Source: Providencia alcalifaciens
GTDB taxonomy: Bacteria; Pseudomonadota; Gammaproteobacteria; Enterobacterales; Enterobacteriaceae
Assembly: GCA_025961275.1 (NCBI GenBank)
Contig: JAOQNJ010000001.1
Coordinates: forward strand, 2,315,353-2,379,352
Direction: 5' to 3'
DNA length: 64,000 nt
Position 1 is the stretch's first letter; every line of letters begins with the position of its first letter. This document shows, one piece after another, positions 42,350 through 52,477 of this stretch. Position numbers and translations under genes: made by a program. The notes under the pieces were generated by a model, which was not told where the DNA came from, searched no databases, and worked only from the letters and a program-made list of their open reading frames with translations.

Positions 42350-43743
42350 TAGTCACCCCATAAATTAGAATAGTTTCCGCTTTGCTCAGGCTGATGCGTC
42401 ATTGATTGGTTTGATGTAGGCTGATTGTTCGGTTGTATAGCGCCCCCCACACTGACGTTATATTGACTGTTATAATTGTCCGTATATTGCTGAATTTCTT
42501 GAATCGACTGCTGGATAGCCTCAGGACTTGAATAATCAACCTGCGGCATACCTTGGAAATACATTTTAGCTTCAGCAACTGTATTTATTCCGCTTGCTCC
42601 CATATCTCTTGCTGCTGCAATACCTTGATTTTGCATTCTACCTTGTATTCTTTGTGCTGCCATATACAGCTGTCGTTGGTCAGCTCCATTCCATCTGCTA
42701 CGATAATCAGCCCCTAGCGCAGGATTTCCAGCGCCACCAGACACACCTGTCATAAAATCAAGATCACTAGCGCTAGCGTTAGATATAGAGTCCATATCTT
42801 TTTTCATTGCATAATTTGTTGCATTTGCTGATGAGCTTGCTGGAGCTGCTATAGCATTAGCAGGAACCCGAACTGTATTGCCGCTATCATCTACTCCTTC
42901 GTAAAAAGCATTCGCTCCAGACCCATGTAACTTACCACTTACCTGAACTGTTCTTCCATCAGACAACTGAACCCGTCTAGTGTCATTATCCCCACCTTTA
43001 GACATTGATCTTTGCATTGTCATATCCTGACCTCTACGAGCTGTTGAGGCTGACATATCTTGACCTCGTCTAGTTGTAGCCGCTCCTATATCTTGCCCTC
43101 TCCTAGCTGTCTCTGCTCCGATATCCTGCCCTCTAATAGTGACACCTCGATTAGCGTCATTGTTTACCTTATTAAGAAACAACTCAGGACTACCCTCTGC
43201 CGACATACCTAACGCCATTGCGTACTCTCTGGCAGCATTTGGATCGTCTTTTGCCATGCTTAGAGCAATTTGTGGGTCAAAACCATATTGACGCATTTTA
43301 TCAGCGTTTTTCCTGACAAAATCATCTGGCTTACCACTGACTACGGCGGCGTTGTAACCAAGAGCTAAGTCACTGATGGATTTTCGAACATCAGCATTAA
43401 TACCTTCCATGCCTTTACCTATCTGCGCTTCCATTTCTGGATACTCAGCAAATAAGCCTTTCATAGTATCAGTATCATTACTTGCCATAGCCTGACCCCA
43501 CTTACCTTGAAACTCAGCGAGGCGCTCTTTTTGTTTTTCCTGATCCATAACTTGAGCTACGCCAGATAAACCAGCTAACCCCTGAAGCCCCCAGTTATTT
43601 GCGCCTGAGCGTTGCAAGTCATTATTTTCTCGGATAAGTCCAAGAGTAGGATTGATATCTCTTGCTTGAGGTGCGTTACTGTTTACTTGACCGATACCAC
43701 CAAGAAAACCACCACTATTAGTATTCTGGTTCCATGTCGCCAT
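42349..43743 (-). CDS. P22 gp20-like DNA ejection protein
   Basis: The 464-residue protein (471 in P22) is an ejection protein packed in the capsid and injected with DNA. It is rich in Gln, Asn, Ala and Gly. A tandem repeat of 11-residue units (RGQDIGAETAR, RGQDIGAATTR, RGQDMSASTAR and a partial copy) lies mid-protein. The ATG at 43743 (MATWNQNTNSGG) overlaps the gp7 stop by one base (TAATG), which indicates coupled translation; a longer frame overlapping gp7 was rejected. Confidence 0.85.
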   Translation of the reverse strand: MATWNQNTNSGGFLGGIGQVNSNAPQARDINPTLGLIRENNDLQRSGANNWGLQGLAGLSGVAQVMDQEKQKERLAEFQGKWGQAMASNDTDTMKGLFAEYPEMEAQIGKGMEGINADVRKSISDLALGYNAAVVSGKPDDFVRKNADKMRQYGFDPQIALSMAKDDPNAAREYAMALGMSAEGSPELFLNKVNNDANRGVTIRGQDIGAETARRGQDIGAATTRRGQDMSASTARRGQDMTMQRSMSKGGDNDTRRVQLSDGRTVQVSGKLHGSGANAFYEGVDDSGNTVRVPANAIAAPASSSANATNYAMKKDMDSISNASASDLDFMTGVSGGAGNPALGADYRSRWNGADQRQLYMAAQRIQGRMQNQGIAAARDMGASGINTVAEAKMYFQGMPQVDYSSPEAIQQSIQEIQQYTDNYNSQYNVSVGGAIQPNNQPTSNQSMTHQPEQSGNYSNLWGD

Positions 43744-44441
43744 TAGAATAAACCTCCCAACAGTCCAACTCCTGCACCTATACCAGCCCCCCACGGTGTT
43801 GAGGTTCCAAGTAACGTAGCTAAACCACCACCCATCATGGCACCACCTGCCGCACCACTGATCGCATTTTGAAATCCTGATGGTCTGTTAGCATTAGCCG
43901 CCGCAAGTGCCGCACTTTGTTGTGATAACTGGCCAGCGTTATTTGCATAATTTTGACCAGCGTTAGCCTGACCTTGAAGCGCACCAAGACCGATATTTGC
44001 AAGGTTGTTATAGTTATTCATTTGACCATTCAACCAGTTTTCACCCAGCATAGGGGCTATCGATGCAAGGCTATTACTTGTCGCAGTTGAACCTAATCCA
44101 CCCATTGCCTCAGCGCCTGCTAGATTTTGGTAGCGAGCCTGATTTGCATAATCATTAAACTGTTGTGAATTGTAATAACCGTTCAGTGCTTGCGCTTGGC
44201 CTTCTGGTGATGCAAGGTTTTGCAGCTTGTTAATATACTGGCCAGCAAGAGGGGTAAATGGATCTAACCCATTCATAACACGCTCAAATTGTTGGTTTTG
44301 CAAGTCAGCTGCATATTTAGTGGCTTGAGCCTGAGCGCCAGAACCACCATCACCACCGCCACCCTTACCGCCTTTTTCAAGAAATAGAGGTTCCTCACCA
44401 CGCAGTTTTCTGCCTAGCTTAAATACATTTCCGATAGCCAT
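43743..44441 (-). CDS. P22 gp7-like DNA ejection protein
   Basis: The 232-residue protein (229 in P22) is the smallest ejection protein. After a conserved start (MAIGNVFKLGRKLRGE) it has a glycine-rich linker, a Gln/Asn/Ala-rich centre, and a glycine-alanine C-terminus typical of membrane-active ejection proteins (ISGAAGGAMMGGGLATLLG). It lies 11 bp after the gp14 gene and overlaps the gp20 start. Confidence 0.86.
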   Translation of the reverse strand: MAIGNVFKLGRKLRGEEPLFLEKGGKGGGGDGGSGAQAQATKYAADLQNQQFERVMNGLDPFTPLAGQYINKLQNLASPEGQAQALNGYYNSQQFNDYANQARYQNLAGAEAMGGLGSTATSNSLASIAPMLGENWLNGQMNNYNNLANIGLGALQGQANAGQNYANNAGQLSQQSAALAAANANRPSGFQNAISGAAGGAMMGGGLATLLGTSTPWGAGIGAGVGLLGGLF

Positions 44442-44452
44442 TATTAACTCCG

Positions 44453-44902
44453 TTATTTGCTGATGAACTCGGCTAATTCTTCGCGAGTTGCAGAATAGAA
44501 AGTGACGTCATCAACGCCTTTGAAATACTTCTTGATAGTGCCTACCCGATTAAGGCCAATCATGGCGCAATATATTTGACCATGCCGAAACTTACGAGCA
44601 GCGAACGAGGTAACACATTGAACGTGAGTTGTTGAAAGGATGAATTTCCAGAACGCTAAGCCAATATCTTTACTGAATCCTCTAACTTCAGGGAGGTACA
44701 TAGCGTGACAATCAAAAGTCATCGGCTGTACTTCTTCGTAATACACGATGCCGCCAAAATTACCATGCACATTAACTTCAAAATATTTCTTATTGGCGCT
44801 GTAATCGAAGCCATCCCCGTTATTACTTCCAGCGATAATGTCTTTGTGATTGCCGACTCCTTCAATTAAATCAATATTGCGAGTTGGTTTGAATGTGATC
44901 AT
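44453..44902 (-). CDS. P22 gp14-like head assembly protein (DUF2824)
   Basis: The 149-residue product looks like an acyltransferase-fold (GNAT-like) protein of the DUF2824 family. In P22-like phages this is gene 14, needed for head assembly or function but poorly understood. Segments such as GLAFWKFILSTTHVQCVTSFAARKFRHGQIYCAMIGLNRVGTIKKYF, interpreted as strands and helices around the acetyl-CoA site, support this. It lies between the tail needle and gp7 genes exactly as in P22. Confidence 0.82.
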   Translation of the reverse strand: MITFKPTRNIDLIEGVGNHKDIIAGSNNGDGFDYSANKKYFEVNVHGNFGGIVYYEEVQPMTFDCHAMYLPEVRGFSKDIGLAFWKFILSTTHVQCVTSFAARKFRHGQIYCAMIGLNRVGTIKKYFKGVDDVTFYSATREELAEFISK

Positions 44903-44909
44903 GATTACC

Positions 44910-45641
44910 TCAATCGATTAACCCGTGCGACCGCGCCATATCTTCCAGCGCTTTGAGTGATTTACGAGTTTCAGTGAGAGCAGAAGCAAGCGCCTGAACT
45001 TCTGACTGATCATATGTCGAACCAATACTGTAAGTTTGATTGGCGTTAAAGCCAGACTTTGAAGCCGTACCAGTGGAAGCGGTGAAGCCAGTGACACGAG
45101 CACCAACCACCTGAACACCATTAATAGAGTACGAATCTTTGACAGAAATAGGTGATGCTAAAATTTGCGTAGCTTCACGACTCAATGAGACGTAATCAGC
45201 GTCAATCTCAGCGACCTTTTCTGTAAGGTAGTTAATGTCACTCTCTGCTGTCGTTAATCGCGTCTCGTGGTCGTCTAAGCGTGTTTCTGCATCATTAAGC
45301 CTTATCTCATGCTCAACTAGTTTCTCTTCTGCTGCGGTAATTCGCGTTTCGTGGTTAGCTAGTTGCGCGGTATGCTCAGCAAGTGTTTCTTCGGCATCTT
45401 TTAATCGCAATTCATGGTCATCAAGTATCAAGTCCTGTTCGTCATTGCGTAGTTGAGCTTGATAGGCTTCGTTACCTGCATCATTTGCGCGGCCTGCAAT
45501 CTTTTTCAAATCCTCTGAACCTCTAAGAACGATGTCACGATAAACAGGATTAAAGTTAGTAGGTAAAATATCAGGGGAAATATAAGAGCCTTGAACTTCT
45601 ACGGGAACGGATAGTGAACTGTCTCTTTCTTCAGTTGCCAT
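44910..45641 (-). CDS. P22 gp26-like tail needle protein
   Basis: The 243-residue trimeric coiled-coil needle plugs the portal after packaging. It matches P22 gp26 (233) at both ends: AGRANDAGNEAYQAQLRNDEQDLILDDHE near the N-terminus and the C-terminal knob with SPISVKDSYSINGVQVVGARVTGFTASTGTASKSGF and LEDMARSHGLID. The middle is a heptad coiled coil of repeating ...HETRLTTAE... units. Its start overlaps the gp10 stop codon. Confidence 0.94.
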   Translation of the reverse strand: MATEERDSSLSVPVEVQGSYISPDILPTNFNPVYRDIVLRGSEDLKKIAGRANDAGNEAYQAQLRNDEQDLILDDHELRLKDAEETLAEHTAQLANHETRITAAEEKLVEHEIRLNDAETRLDDHETRLTTAESDINYLTEKVAEIDADYVSLSREATQILASPISVKDSYSINGVQVVGARVTGFTASTGTASKSGFNANQTYSIGSTYDQSEVQALASALTETRKSLKALEDMARSHGLID

Positions 45642-47434
45642 TACTCAACCCTCATTGACATATCAGAAAGCGTTACAGGTGACTTAGTGATAACTCTTAC
45701 CTTAAAGCCGATATTCTTTCTCACCCTGCCGACACGACGCCATAAAATACGACGGTCATATTGAAACGGCGCGTTTTGTTCAATCATTTGCTCCCTGCCG
45801 AAGTTTATTCCATCAGTAGTGGCAGATAGAAATAAACGGTCAGCAATTTGAGCGACGCCTGTTGATGCCTCAAGTTCCATATCGAACACTCTGGCGTTAT
45901 CCGCTTTAACCATCGGTGTATAGAGAATGTGCTCAACTTGCTTATCGTATTGACCTGAGCCAGTGAATGATAAGTTTCCGAGTATTGGCTCTTTCTTATC
46001 GCCAACTGTTATCTGATTGTTCTCATACATGAAATCGATAGCGCGGTAGGGTTCGTCATATAATCCAGTTTTCAATACGCACCACTGCATGTACTGCTGA
46101 CTGCCTGCTGCGTCAAAACATAACGTATGGCGCGGTAAGTGAATGATTGCCAGTTCGTGACCGTCAAACTTAACCGCTTCCATAACAGCGCCTGATAACT
46201 CATCAGCGGTATAGGCGCGGATAATCTTATCAATGCTTGCTGTGGATATTGGGCTAGCTGTACCGGAACCTAGAACGTAAACAGATGGCGCACCATTGGC
46301 AGGGTTACTGATGAATGCAAACGAATCGCCAAACTTGCATTTAGCATCACGACCAGCTATTCCCATTTGCACCATGTAAGACGGCTGCATAGAATAGATA
46401 GGCTGAGTCGCATCAGTTGAACCGGTTAATGTGAAATATTCAATTGTCGATGCGCCAAAGCAGATAACCATGTCGCGCCATGAGCTAACGGAGATAATAC
46501 CGTCAGGCTGTGATTCTGCTGTATAGAATGGACGATACCTATCGGGCTTTGATTCATCTTCGATGTCAGTTACACCAAATCTAGCGCCGCCTTTTTGCAG
46601 CCAGATATAACGGCCACGGTTACGGGCAACATCAACCACGTCACCTAAATCATACTGAGGATACTTATTAACGACTTCTAACACTTCCTGAGTCATTAAA
46701 AACTCAGTTGTATCGGTAGGCTTAACGGTATTGTCAGGGATTGTTTTATCGTAATTGAATTTGTATTCAATGGTTAACTTACCACTGATGCGCCTCAACC
46801 CTTTGACGACAATATCAGTGAGATATGGCTTTTCTGTCTCTGGTTTATCTTGCGATATTTTAGAATCAAATTGATACTCGGCTATCGTTATCACCTCACC
46901 GGAAACGCCATCTGATGCTTTAGGTGTTATCTTCAAGGTTAGTGACCCGTCGATATCATCTTTAGTTAGCGATACAAAATCATCATTGCCAGCTTTATGA
47001 GTCCATTTTTTAACGTCACGAGTGTAACCCTCTTTAACCACTTCCTCTTCAGGCCAGTTTGTTAACTCTTTAACTTCACCATCATAGCGATAGAGTTTCA
47101 ATTTACCGCCAAATGCCACGGCTTGACTCACGCCAGAATGAGCAAGAGCTACCCTATCTTTTCCCTGTACATCACCGATAGCATTAGCGCCCTGATATAA
47201 CTTGCCGCCACACACACGATACACAGTGCCATTTTTCGTGTTGAACTGTACTCCTCGCGACAATCCATCAGCATCACGGAGCTTTACCAGTGCGGGGAAT
47301 GAACGTAGATAACCAGCGGCATTCAATACCTCTTTCGGTGTTGCTAACATATTGACGGGTAGACCATCGATATAATCAGCTGTGTTCGGGTCTTTGCGTA
47401 AACCTCTAGCAAGAGGAATCTGAATCCTTGGCAT
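45641..47434 (-). CDS. P22 gp10-like tail hub protein with inserted domain
   Basis: The N-terminal 130 residues (ADYIDGLPVNMLATPKEVLNAAGYLRSFP...) and the region from about residue 257 to the end (YDLGDVVDVARNRGRY ... ITKSPVTLSDMSMRVE) align with P22 gp10. P22 gp10 (472 residues) closes the portal below gp4 and connects to needle and tailspikes. This copy is 597 residues because about 126 residues are inserted near 131-256. The insert is predicted as beta strands with many Lys, Asp and Thr. It is downstream of the gp4 gene with a 29-bp overlap. Confidence 0.93.
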   Translation of the reverse strand: MPRIQIPLARGLRKDPNTADYIDGLPVNMLATPKEVLNAAGYLRSFPALVKLRDADGLSRGVQFNTKNGTVYRVCGGKLYQGANAIGDVQGKDRVALAHSGVSQAVAFGGKLKLYRYDGEVKELTNWPEEEVVKEGYTRDVKKWTHKAGNDDFVSLTKDDIDGSLTLKITPKASDGVSGEVITIAEYQFDSKISQDKPETEKPYLTDIVVKGLRRISGKLTIEYKFNYDKTIPDNTVKPTDTTEFLMTQEVLEVVNKYPQYDLGDVVDVARNRGRYIWLQKGGARFGVTDIEDESKPDRYRPFYTAESQPDGIISVSSWRDMVICFGASTIEYFTLTGSTDATQPIYSMQPSYMVQMGIAGRDAKCKFGDSFAFISNPANGAPSVYVLGSGTASPISTASIDKIIRAYTADELSGAVMEAVKFDGHELAIIHLPRHTLCFDAAGSQQYMQWCVLKTGLYDEPYRAIDFMYENNQITVGDKKEPILGNLSFTGSGQYDKQVEHILYTPMVKADNARVFDMELEASTGVAQIADRLFLSATTDGINFGREQMIEQNAPFQYDRRILWRRVGRVRKNIGFKVRVITKSPVTLSDMSMRVE

Positions 47435-47903
47435 GTGGCTTACTCCTGTGGAAGAATCGCTGTCCGGTCATCGTAGCTAGTCGATTGCCTGAGCCAATAG
47501 GGAAGCCGTTAGGATAATGCGATCGGGCTTCTTTTGCGCGTTTCACTGCACAACTACGCATTAATCTTTCTTTGCCATAACGTGCGGTTGTAATAACTTT
47601 ATCTAGTGGGATAATTTGATAATCAGGCGCGATTCGAGTGGCTAGGTTGTAGATAACCGCGCTAATTGCTTGTTTGTTAAGCCCATGCTCATCACCTTGG
47701 TCAATTGGAGTGTCTTCCTCAGCGAATTTATAACCAGTGTGAATTCCTGCGCCATCCTCAAACCATTCATACATCATTGATTCTAAATCATCTACGCCAT
47801 CTTCTAATGATTGAGGCTCTACATCAGTCAATGTAGCATCGGATGCGACACCGATTTTACGTAGCGCCGCGACAACTAGCTCACCCTTCGTTGTTATCTG
47901 CAT
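47406..47903 (-). CDS. P22 gp4-like portal accessory (head-to-tail adaptor) protein
   Basis: The 165-residue protein (166 in P22) starts MQITTKGELVVAALRKIGVASDATLTDVEPQSLEDGVDDLESMM, close to P22 gp4. P22 gp4 forms a dodecamer under the portal and has glycan hydrolase activity during entry. The HGLNKQAISAVIYNLATRIAPDY segment is also conserved. It lies between the small EQ-repeat gene and gp10, as expected in P22-like phages, and overlaps both neighbours. Confidence 0.93.
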   Translation of the reverse strand: MQITTKGELVVAALRKIGVASDATLTDVEPQSLEDGVDDLESMMYEWFEDGAGIHTGYKFAEEDTPIDQGDEHGLNKQAISAVIYNLATRIAPDYQIIPLDKVITTARYGKERLMRSCAVKRAKEARSHYPNGFPIGSGNRLATMTGQRFFHRSKPHAKDSDSSC

Positions 47904-48120
47904 CTTTTACCGCCTTTTTCTTGGTAGCGGGTTTCTTGATTTGCTCTTGCTCTTGCTCTTGCTCTTGCTCTTGCTCTTGCAGGATTTGAGTATCATTTGG
48001 GCTTTTATGCCAACCATCATTTAGATAACTTTCAATTTCATCATCGTCAACGGTTGCTATCTGAAGATTCATTCCCCAGATTTTCACATCGCCATTGGCT
48101 TTATAAAGCATCGTGCTCAT
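47881..48120 (-). CDS. Small late protein with EQ dipeptide repeat
   Basis: The 79-residue product begins MSTMLYKANGDVKIWGMNLQ and ends in a lysine-rich tail (KKPATKKKAVKDADNNEG). Between them lies QEQEQEQEQEQEQ, encoded by a 6-bp tandem repeat. The ATG at 48120 has GGAGAAAG upstream; longer in-frame starts would run into the coat terminator. It takes the place of a small gene between coat and gp4 in P22-like phages. Its function is unknown. Confidence 0.82.
   Translation of the reverse strand: MSTMLYKANGDVKIWGMNLQIATVDDDEIESYLNDGWHKSPNDTQILQEQEQEQEQEQEQIKKPATKKKAVKDADNNEG
47941..47980 (+). repeat. Hexanucleotide tandem repeat (TTGCTC)
   Basis: Six complete copies of TTGCTC and a partial seventh form a perfect short tandem array. 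On the coding (minus) strand it encodes alternating Glu-Gln. Changes in copy number keep the reading frame, so the protein can vary in length by dipeptides. Confidence 0.97.
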
Positions 48121-48131
48121 TATCTTTCTCC

Positions 48132-48156
48132 AAAAAAGAAGGGAGCCGAAGCTCCC
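48132..48156 (-). terminator. Intrinsic terminator directly after the coat gene
   Basis: GGGAGC/GCTCCC with a TTCG tetraloop is followed on the minus strand by TTCTTTTTT, 16 bp past the coat stop codon. It sits inside the late operon and would be read through under Q antitermination. Confidence 0.85.
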
Positions 48157-48172
48157 AAATAGTAACGAGGGT

Positions 48173-49459
48173 TTATTGTTGACCAGTAAGACCGACGCCA
48201 ACAGCTTCAGGGCGTTTAGTACATGCTGAATACCAAACAGCAATACGACATTTGCCTTCAAAGGTATTGATATCACCCTGGTAAGCTACAACACCATTTA
48301 GACCAACCGATGGAATGTTGAATGACTCCGTTTTCATGCCGCTGAATAATGCATGATTAAGAGGGATGGCCTGAGATAGCAAGGTGATAGAATCATCAGC
48401 CCAGAAGATGTTCGACTTTGTTGTTTTTACGTTAATAGCGCTAATTGCCGCGCCTGCTGCTAATGATGTATTAACGTTGGCGTATGCGCGCTCTTCTGGT
48501 TTAAGTGCGGCATCATCAAGTGCAATTGGTTTAGGCATGATGGTCAGGTTGTTACCATCAACACCAACAACCGCAAACGTAGCATCTTGAGTTAGCAGGT
48601 CTTTAGCCATTTGAGAGATAAACTTAACGCCAGCAAAGCTGATTTTATCGCCGCGCTTAAATGCTGACCCATCACTAACCTTTATAACGGCAGTGCGGTT
48701 ATCAACGTTTTCCTGATTTCCATCAGCATCTAATTTCCACGCTTGCGGCTTGAACTTCTGAGCGCCGTCAACCGTTACGCCAGTAGCTGTAGCTGCTAGC
48801 ATAGTCGGTAACTTAGGTGATCGAAGCACATCATTAAATCCAGCGACTTGCTTTTGAATAGTGCCTGACTTGTATGCCTCCTCTGGGATGCGACCATACA
48901 TGTCTTTTCCTGCTAAATTCATTCCGGCTTTTTTGTAGTCGTCAGCATTAAAGAAGTAGCTTAATCCTTGACTACGATTTAACTCACGAGAGAAGATTAG
49001 CGCCTCAGCATCAGACATCATATCCCACGCTTTATTATCAGCAGATACATGATCAACATCAGTAACAATCAATGACGCTGTTTCTGCTGCTTGCTTCGCA
49101 ATAGAGGTTTCTACATTGTTCGCCAACTTTAAACCAGACGCTTTGATACGACGACGTAATGAGATTTCATCACGAGTATCATCAGCACGTAAGCCAAAGA
49201 AGTCATTATCAGGAACGCCTAGATTACATTTAACTGACAACTCAATAATACCTGTTGCTTTGCCTGTTAAGTCCCAGCCCGGCTGAGTCGGTGCTTCTTG
49301 CTCTACTGGCATCCAGACAGTATTTTGAGAACGCTGCATATCACCAGCAGGCGGCGTATATTTGCCTACACGTTGCGCCATAGGGCAGTTATTTTCGATA
49401 GTGTTTACTACCTCATCCACCATATAGGTGATGACTTGACCTTCACTTAAAGACATCAT
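48173..49459 (-). CDS. P22-like major coat protein (gp5)
   Basis: The 428-residue protein (430 in P22) builds the T=7 capsid with an HK97 fold. Strong alignment blocks include [91 protein letters not shown] and [13 protein letters not shown]. The P22-specific I-domain (about residues 225-345) is retained. The start is one of two consecutive ATGs at 49459, overlapping the scaffold stop. A terminator follows the gene. Confidence 0.96.
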   Translation of the reverse strand: MMSLSEGQVITYMVDEVVNTIENNCPMAQRVGKYTPPAGDMQRSQNTVWMPVEQEAPTQPGWDLTGKATGIIELSVKCNLGVPDNDFFGLRADDTRDEISLRRRIKASGLKLANNVETSIAKQAAETASLIVTDVDHVSADNKAWDMMSDAEALIFSRELNRSQGLSYFFNADDYKKAGMNLAGKDMYGRIPEEAYKSGTIQKQVAGFNDVLRSPKLPTMLAATATGVTVDGAQKFKPQAWKLDADGNQENVDNRTAVIKVSDGSAFKRGDKISFAGVKFISQMAKDLLTQDATFAVVGVDGNNLTIMPKPIALDDAALKPEERAYANVNTSLAAGAAISAINVKTTKSNIFWADDSITLLSQAIPLNHALFSGMKTESFNIPSVGLNGVVAYQGDINTFEGKCRIAVWYSACTKRPEAVGVGLTGQQ

Positions 49460-50370
49460 TTTATTCCTTGTAATTTAGCCTTGATGGCGCGGTACTTCTG
49501 AACGTCACCTTTATTTGCTGCATCATCCATTTGCTTTTGCAATGCTGCTACATTAGCCGCTGAAACATCGCCGCTTAATGGCTCGTCAGCAGGTGGTGCA
49601 GATGATCGCTGCGTACCGCGAGGCTTGAGAGTTAAACGGTCAGCTAATCGAGTTATTTCGATAGTGGCCTGTACTGAGTTTTTGCTAAACAATTCACGCG
49701 CTTTCTCTGGGTTTGCGCCTAGGTAGTAAATGATAGCGGCTGATTTATCAGGGAAATTCTGTGCAATTGCCTCATACACACCCTGCGGCATAACTTGCAG
49801 CGCTGAATCTTCTTTCTCCTGATAGTCCGGTAGATTGAGTTTTTCAGCCGCATCATAGTGAGCAGTGATTGCTTTAGCGATTTGCTGGCCTTGCTGCGTA
49901 TACTCCTGAGTTTTACGACCCTGATCGGCTACTGCCTTGCTTCTAGCATCAAGGGCGCTGTTCTGCCACTGTAATAAATCAGCTTGAAACGCCGCATTAG
50001 CTCGGTGAGTGTCATACCCATATTTCTCTAATGACTCATCAGATAAGTAACTATCTATGTTCGGCATTGCTGGGAGCTCGGGGTTGACGCGCAAGTGCTC
50101 TGGAAGTTCGCCATTTTCAATTGCTGTTACTTGCTGCTCAATTTCACGCTGACGTTTACGAGCGATCCGCTTTGCTGCTTGAACTGCGTTATTACTTGGC
50201 TTGCCTTCCAGTGTTGGCTCATCGTCTTTCAGTACAACGTCGAAGCCTTCTTCTTGCCCTACGTTACCGTTGGCATTATCGATAACTAAGCTATCTGCGG
50301 ATGCCGCCGCCTGATCGCCGGACAGGACTAATTCTTCAGATTGATTCTGAATTTCGGTGGTTGTGCTCAT
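49456..50370 (-). CDS. P22-like scaffolding protein (gp8)
   Basis: The 304-residue protein (303 in P22) directs procapsid assembly and is then released. It is highly charged and helical, with a coat-binding basic helix-turn-helix at the C-terminus ([30 protein letters not shown]). It lies between portal and coat genes in the P22 order, 14 bp after portal. Confidence 0.93.
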   Translation of the reverse strand: MSTTTEIQNQSEELVLSGDQAAASADSLVIDNANGNVGQEEGFDVVLKDDEPTLEGKPSNNAVQAAKRIARKRQREIEQQVTAIENGELPEHLRVNPELPAMPNIDSYLSDESLEKYGYDTHRANAAFQADLLQWQNSALDARSKAVADQGRKTQEYTQQGQQIAKAITAHYDAAEKLNLPDYQEKEDSALQVMPQGVYEAIAQNFPDKSAAIIYYLGANPEKARELFSKNSVQATIEITRLADRLTLKPRGTQRSSAPPADEPLSGDVSAANVAALQKQMDDAANKGDVQKYRAIKAKLQGIK

Positions 50371-50384
50371 GATATTTAACTCTC

Positions 50385-52475
50385 TTACATGGTTTGAGGA
50401 TTATTCTCGACGTTATTGTCGGAAGGAATGTTTTGTTGTTGCTGCTGGGATATCCTACTAAGTAAATCAATAGCCTCTCTAACAGCTTTCTCGTCTATAT
50501 CTCTAGCTTGAGCCATTTTATAAACGGTATTGGCTTGTGACTCTTGCGCCTGTTGCTGCGCTGTAAACGCTTTGATTTGCGTTTCCATCATTCTGTTTTG
50601 TGAGTTTTGCATTTCAGCCTGAGCCTTCACTGTTTCAGCTCTTGCCATTTCTGCCATTGGGTCTTGGTTACTCTGTGCGGCTTGTTGAGCTTCCATCAAC
50701 CATTGTTGTTCTTCCTCGGTTTCTGGTTTCTTCAGCCCCTTAGTAATTAGCTCCTTGTTAGCATAATCACGAATAGTCTCAATGCCCTTACCTTCTAGCA
50801 TATTTGCATAAGTAAGCATCATGACATTCCAGATAGGGTGTTCAGGTGGAACCTTAGTGATCAGGTCGCTTATTTCCGCTCTAGCTGCATCTTTTTGTGA
50901 TTGGAAAGATGGCCCTACATCAGTAAACGTTTCGTACTTGCCTCGGATATCATTATGAGTAACCATTTCGCCTTTGCTGAAGTCTAATTCCTCCTGCATT
51001 AATTCGATTTGATTCTCTCCTCCATCCTCAGCTGTAGTTGTTACCGTGCGTTGAGTGTCGTATATCTCAGCCGCTATTGATGCGTAAATTTCACCATCGC
51101 GACGCATGGCAATAGCTAAGTTATCCTGAAACACATACGTTTCTAAATCGATGCGACTATTGAGCTGATTGACGGTATCAAATGCGACCTGTCCATTCGC
51201 AGCATCAGGATCGACTCCGACACGAGCCGTTGACTTGGCGGCATCAGTTGCAACCTCAAGAAGTAATGCGTCAGCTTGTGATACCTCGGCATTTTCCATA
51301 TACGCTACAGGTGAAGGCGGTAAGTCATTCCCGTTCTCATCTGTCTTATTTATTATGTAATATGGAAATTCATCATCACCGCTGTACATATGCTCATAGC
51401 CAGCTATTTGCTCAGCAAAAAAGAAAGGTTTCTTTTTAGGTGATTTAGCAGCAGTATCGGCAGCTCTTGATAGAATGAAGTTACGTAAACGTTGAGCATC
51501 TTTAGATATTCTTACTACGCCCTCATACAGTTCATTGTCATCAAAAAATGACCACTCACCATATAGTGGAACGATGGGAATATTCTCGCCAGCTATCGGC
51601 ACCTTATCTTTAAGAATATCAATGCTTGTGACAATTGACTTATAAACTCGGCGCTTTTTAACTCTGCGCTCTCCGACTTTTTGATAGCCAGATTCGGCAA
51701 GCTCATCAATCTTTTCTTTTGCTTCTTTCGCTGAGTATGTTTGAAAGTCATCAGTCAAGGGATCACGATAAACAAACACTAACTCTTTCTTTTCTTCAAC
51801 TTCGTAATGCTCAGCGATGTGAATCGTTTTCCCATTAGACCAAGTAAACAACAAATCATTATTGGGTGACTGGAATGATGGGGTAGTTTCGGTATCAAGC
51901 CCGAATTGCTCTGCGAAAGCCTCCCATCCATCAATATTCATTGCGTGAATTATTGTGCAGTTCTTGGCGTCAGACTTGTCCATTGCCTTAGAGTTGCAAT
52001 CCCAAATAACGTGAGTGCAAGACTCATGCATAGGTACGCGCCGGATAATCTGATTATTGCTAGTCGGGTTATCGTCCTCATATTCAGTAACAATACGCCA
52101 AGCACCGTAACCACATTCAATTTGCTCTCTTACCGCCACGTTAACGGCAATCTTTGAGCTATTATTTCGCATGTCAGTTCGATACATGCCCATAAGGATA
52201 TCAGCAGCATCAGCTGGCGCGTTATCCTTTGGTCGATACTGAACCTCAATTGGATTCTTACGCATCTCAGCGACGAGCTTACGAACCATTGGTCGCACTA
52301 CATCAAACTGACCTCGGTATTGCAGTGTTACGTAGCTTTCTAGCCAATCATCCCACTGACTAACGCGACTAAAGAATAAATCGTTTCTCGCCTCCTTTCT
52401 GGCATTCTCAGAAGCAGAATAATCGAGGTCGAATTTGCGAAGTATTTTATCTAGCCGCTCGTTTCTATCGACCAT
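50385..52475 (-). CDS. P22-like portal protein (gp1)
   Basis: The 696-residue portal (725 in P22) forms the dodecameric DNA gate. It begins [44 protein letters not shown] and carries [33 protein letters not shown], conserved in this portal family. The C-terminal Gln/Ala-rich helical region (about residues 600-690) corresponds to the P22 barrel. It starts two bases after the large terminase stop. Confidence 0.95.
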   Translation of the reverse strand: MVDRNERLDKILRKFDLDYSASENARKEARNDLFFSRVSQWDDWLESYVTLQYRGQFDVVRPMVRKLVAEMRKNPIEVQYRPKDNAPADAADILMGMYRTDMRNNSSKIAVNVAVREQIECGYGAWRIVTEYEDDNPTSNNQIIRRVPMHESCTHVIWDCNSKAMDKSDAKNCTIIHAMNIDGWEAFAEQFGLDTETTPSFQSPNNDLLFTWSNGKTIHIAEHYEVEEKKELVFVYRDPLTDDFQTYSAKEAKEKIDELAESGYQKVGERRVKKRRVYKSIVTSIDILKDKVPIAGENIPIVPLYGEWSFFDDNELYEGVVRISKDAQRLRNFILSRAADTAAKSPKKKPFFFAEQIAGYEHMYSGDDEFPYYIINKTDENGNDLPPSPVAYMENAEVSQADALLLEVATDAAKSTARVGVDPDAANGQVAFDTVNQLNSRIDLETYVFQDNLAIAMRRDGEIYASIAAEIYDTQRTVTTTAEDGGENQIELMQEELDFSKGEMVTHNDIRGKYETFTDVGPSFQSQKDAARAEISDLITKVPPEHPIWNVMMLTYANMLEGKGIETIRDYANKELITKGLKKPETEEEQQWLMEAQQAAQSNQDPMAEMARAETVKAQAEMQNSQNRMMETQIKAFTAQQQAQESQANTVYKMAQARDIDEKAVREAIDLLSRISQQQQQNIPSDNNVENNPQTM

Positions 52476-52477
52476 TG

